DNA of 6,241 bases from a bacterium (GTDB taxonomy: Bacteria > CBDUZB01 > JAGLHV01), in assembly GCA_023143305.1 (NCBI GenBank), contig JAGLHV010000087.1, positions 1-6,241 on the forward strand, given 5' to 3'. Below the pieces are notes generated by a model. It worked only from the letters and a program-made list of their open reading frames with translations. It had not been told where the DNA came from and did no database searches. Positions 5,559 through 6,241 of the stretch are shown here, one piece after another. Every line of letters begins with the position of its first letter. The first letter of the stretch is position 1. The position numbers were made by a program, and so were the translations under genes.

Positions 5559-6241
5559 TTTATAACTCCTATTTTACCTGTTTTCTTATCTCCTTGATTA
5601 TTAGTAATTAAATAAATATATATTCCACTGGCCAGTTTCTTTCCGTTATTATTTGTCACCGGCCATTGGTATTTTCCGTCACTATCCGTTTCCTGTCCTT
5701 TAAAGACCATTTCTCCTGCAAGATTGAAAATTCTTATCGTTGCTTCCTGTGTTAAATTACTAAAAATTATTTTAGTATGATGACTGAAAGAATTAGGTTT
5801 ATAGGGATTAGGATAAACCCATACTTGATTTAATTTTTGGGCATGGAGAATTGCCGGAAATATCCGGTATAATGTGCTATTTTGCCAATCAGGATTTTCA
5901 ATTTCACAAGAAACGTTCTTAAACACTTTATCTACTTTTTGAAAACCGGAAACCATTTCCCATGATTTTTTGATTTCATTTAATTGAAAAATTCTTAAAT
6001 TGTTTTCTTGAGAATAAAGAGGGGAAGAAGAGTAACTTATTTGATAAGGAATAGTTAGATTAATTCTTCCTGCTAAATCCGAAGAAGTTTTGATTTCTCT
6101 GATAGTAGATAGAAGTTCATCTGATTGGTCGTTCAGAGAGGAAAACTCTTCCCCTTCTTGATTGGGTAATTCGGAAGTGTTAGGTTTAAAAATATCCAAT
6201 GTTTTTTCATTATTGCTTGTTCCCTGAGGAATAACGACTTT
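5555..6241 (-). CDS. Secreted ZU5-like protein with YPNPY/FlgD-like T9SS type A-like C-terminal domain, 5'-truncated
   Basis: The frame is open through the window edge and 228 residues are visible. A TTG at 6199 could be read as a start, but the 14 codons before it read KVVIPQGTSNNEKT in frame. This resembles the IPxG strand of a ZU5-like domain, so the true start is outside the window. Counting from that TTG, residues 50-117 run into a LRIFQLNEIKKSWEMVSGF module and a NVSCEIENPDWQNSTLYRIFPAI strand, comparable to the ILWWDGFEWRLVGG and LFAVFPAL region of the protein at 1025-2188. The last 90 residues are a FlgD/T9SS type A-like sorting domain: VWVYPNPYKPN, ATIRIFNLAGEMVF, YQWPVTNNNGKKLASGIYIYLI, ending KKTGKIGVIK. 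It is probably exported to the cell surface; its substrate or partner is unknown. It overlaps the downstream PorV/PorQ gene by four bases. Confidence 0.8.
   Translation of the reverse strand, partial: KVVIPQGTSNNEKTLDIFKPNTSELPNQEGEEFSSLNDQSDELLSTIREIKTSSDLAGRINLTIPYQISYSSSPLYSQENNLRIFQLNEIKKSWEMVSGFQKVDKVFKNVSCEIENPDWQNSTLYRIFPAILHAQKLNQVWVYPNPYKPNSFSHHTKIIFSNLTQEATIRIFNLAGEMVFKGQETDSDGKYQWPVTNNNGKKLASGIYIYLITNNQGDKKTGKIGVIK
5566..5570 (-). promoter_or_regulatory. Shine-Dalgarno site for the PorV/PorQ gene inside the upstream gene
   Basis: AGGAG on the - strand lies seven bases before the ATG at 5558, within the last codons of the CTD-protein gene. With the ATGA stop-start overlap it indicates translational coupling. 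Confidence 0.85.

Noticed and set aside
6197..6199. TTG start for the truncated - strand CTD protein
   Set aside because: The frame stays open to the window edge and the preceding residues include a ZU5-like IPQG strand, so the gene extends beyond the window.

Overview
The window is AT-rich bacterial DNA from an organism with an outer membrane. It encodes two outer-membrane barrel proteins of the PorV/PorQ (UPF0164) type, an OmpA-type peptidoglycan-binding domain, and two proteins ending in C-terminal domains like those that direct cargo to the type IX secretion system (T9SS). Low GC, standard code, Shine-Dalgarno sites and ZU5-like/FlgD-like surface proteins fit a poorly characterised or candidate phylum outside classical Bacteroidota. 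I cannot place it further from sequence alone.

Left part, + strand: the 3' portion of a periplasmic PapD-like Ig-fold protein (1-768, cut by the window edge); a 256-bp gap of short direct repeats; a secreted protein with Fn3-like, ZU5-like and T9SS type B-like C-terminal modules (1025-2188); a second repeat-rich gap holding a perfect REP-like hairpin and a G8 tract; then a PorV-like barrel fused through a charged helix to an OmpA domain (2447-4033). A strong intrinsic terminator follows, and then a good promoter for a small unrecognised exported or membrane-anchored protein (4178-4633).

Right part, - strand: a truncated secreted protein with a ZU5-like strand and a YPNPY/FlgD-like, T9SS type A-like C-terminal domain (enters at 6241, stops at 5555), overlapping by ATGA with a plain PorV/PorQ-family barrel gene (5558-4626). 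That gene converges on the small orphan gene with an 8-bp overlap.

The main theme is a repeated pairing. A protein with a T9SS-like C-terminal signal is followed each time by a PorV-like barrel, once on each strand and with different signal and barrel subtypes. In known T9SS, PorV is the outer-membrane shuttle that receives CTD cargo, so these may be dedicated cargo-shuttle pairs; that is an inference. The two + strand gaps carry one-strand, C-poor 7-mer repeats (GACRGTT and ATTGGTT families) spaced about one helical turn apart, which no feature type I recognise explains.
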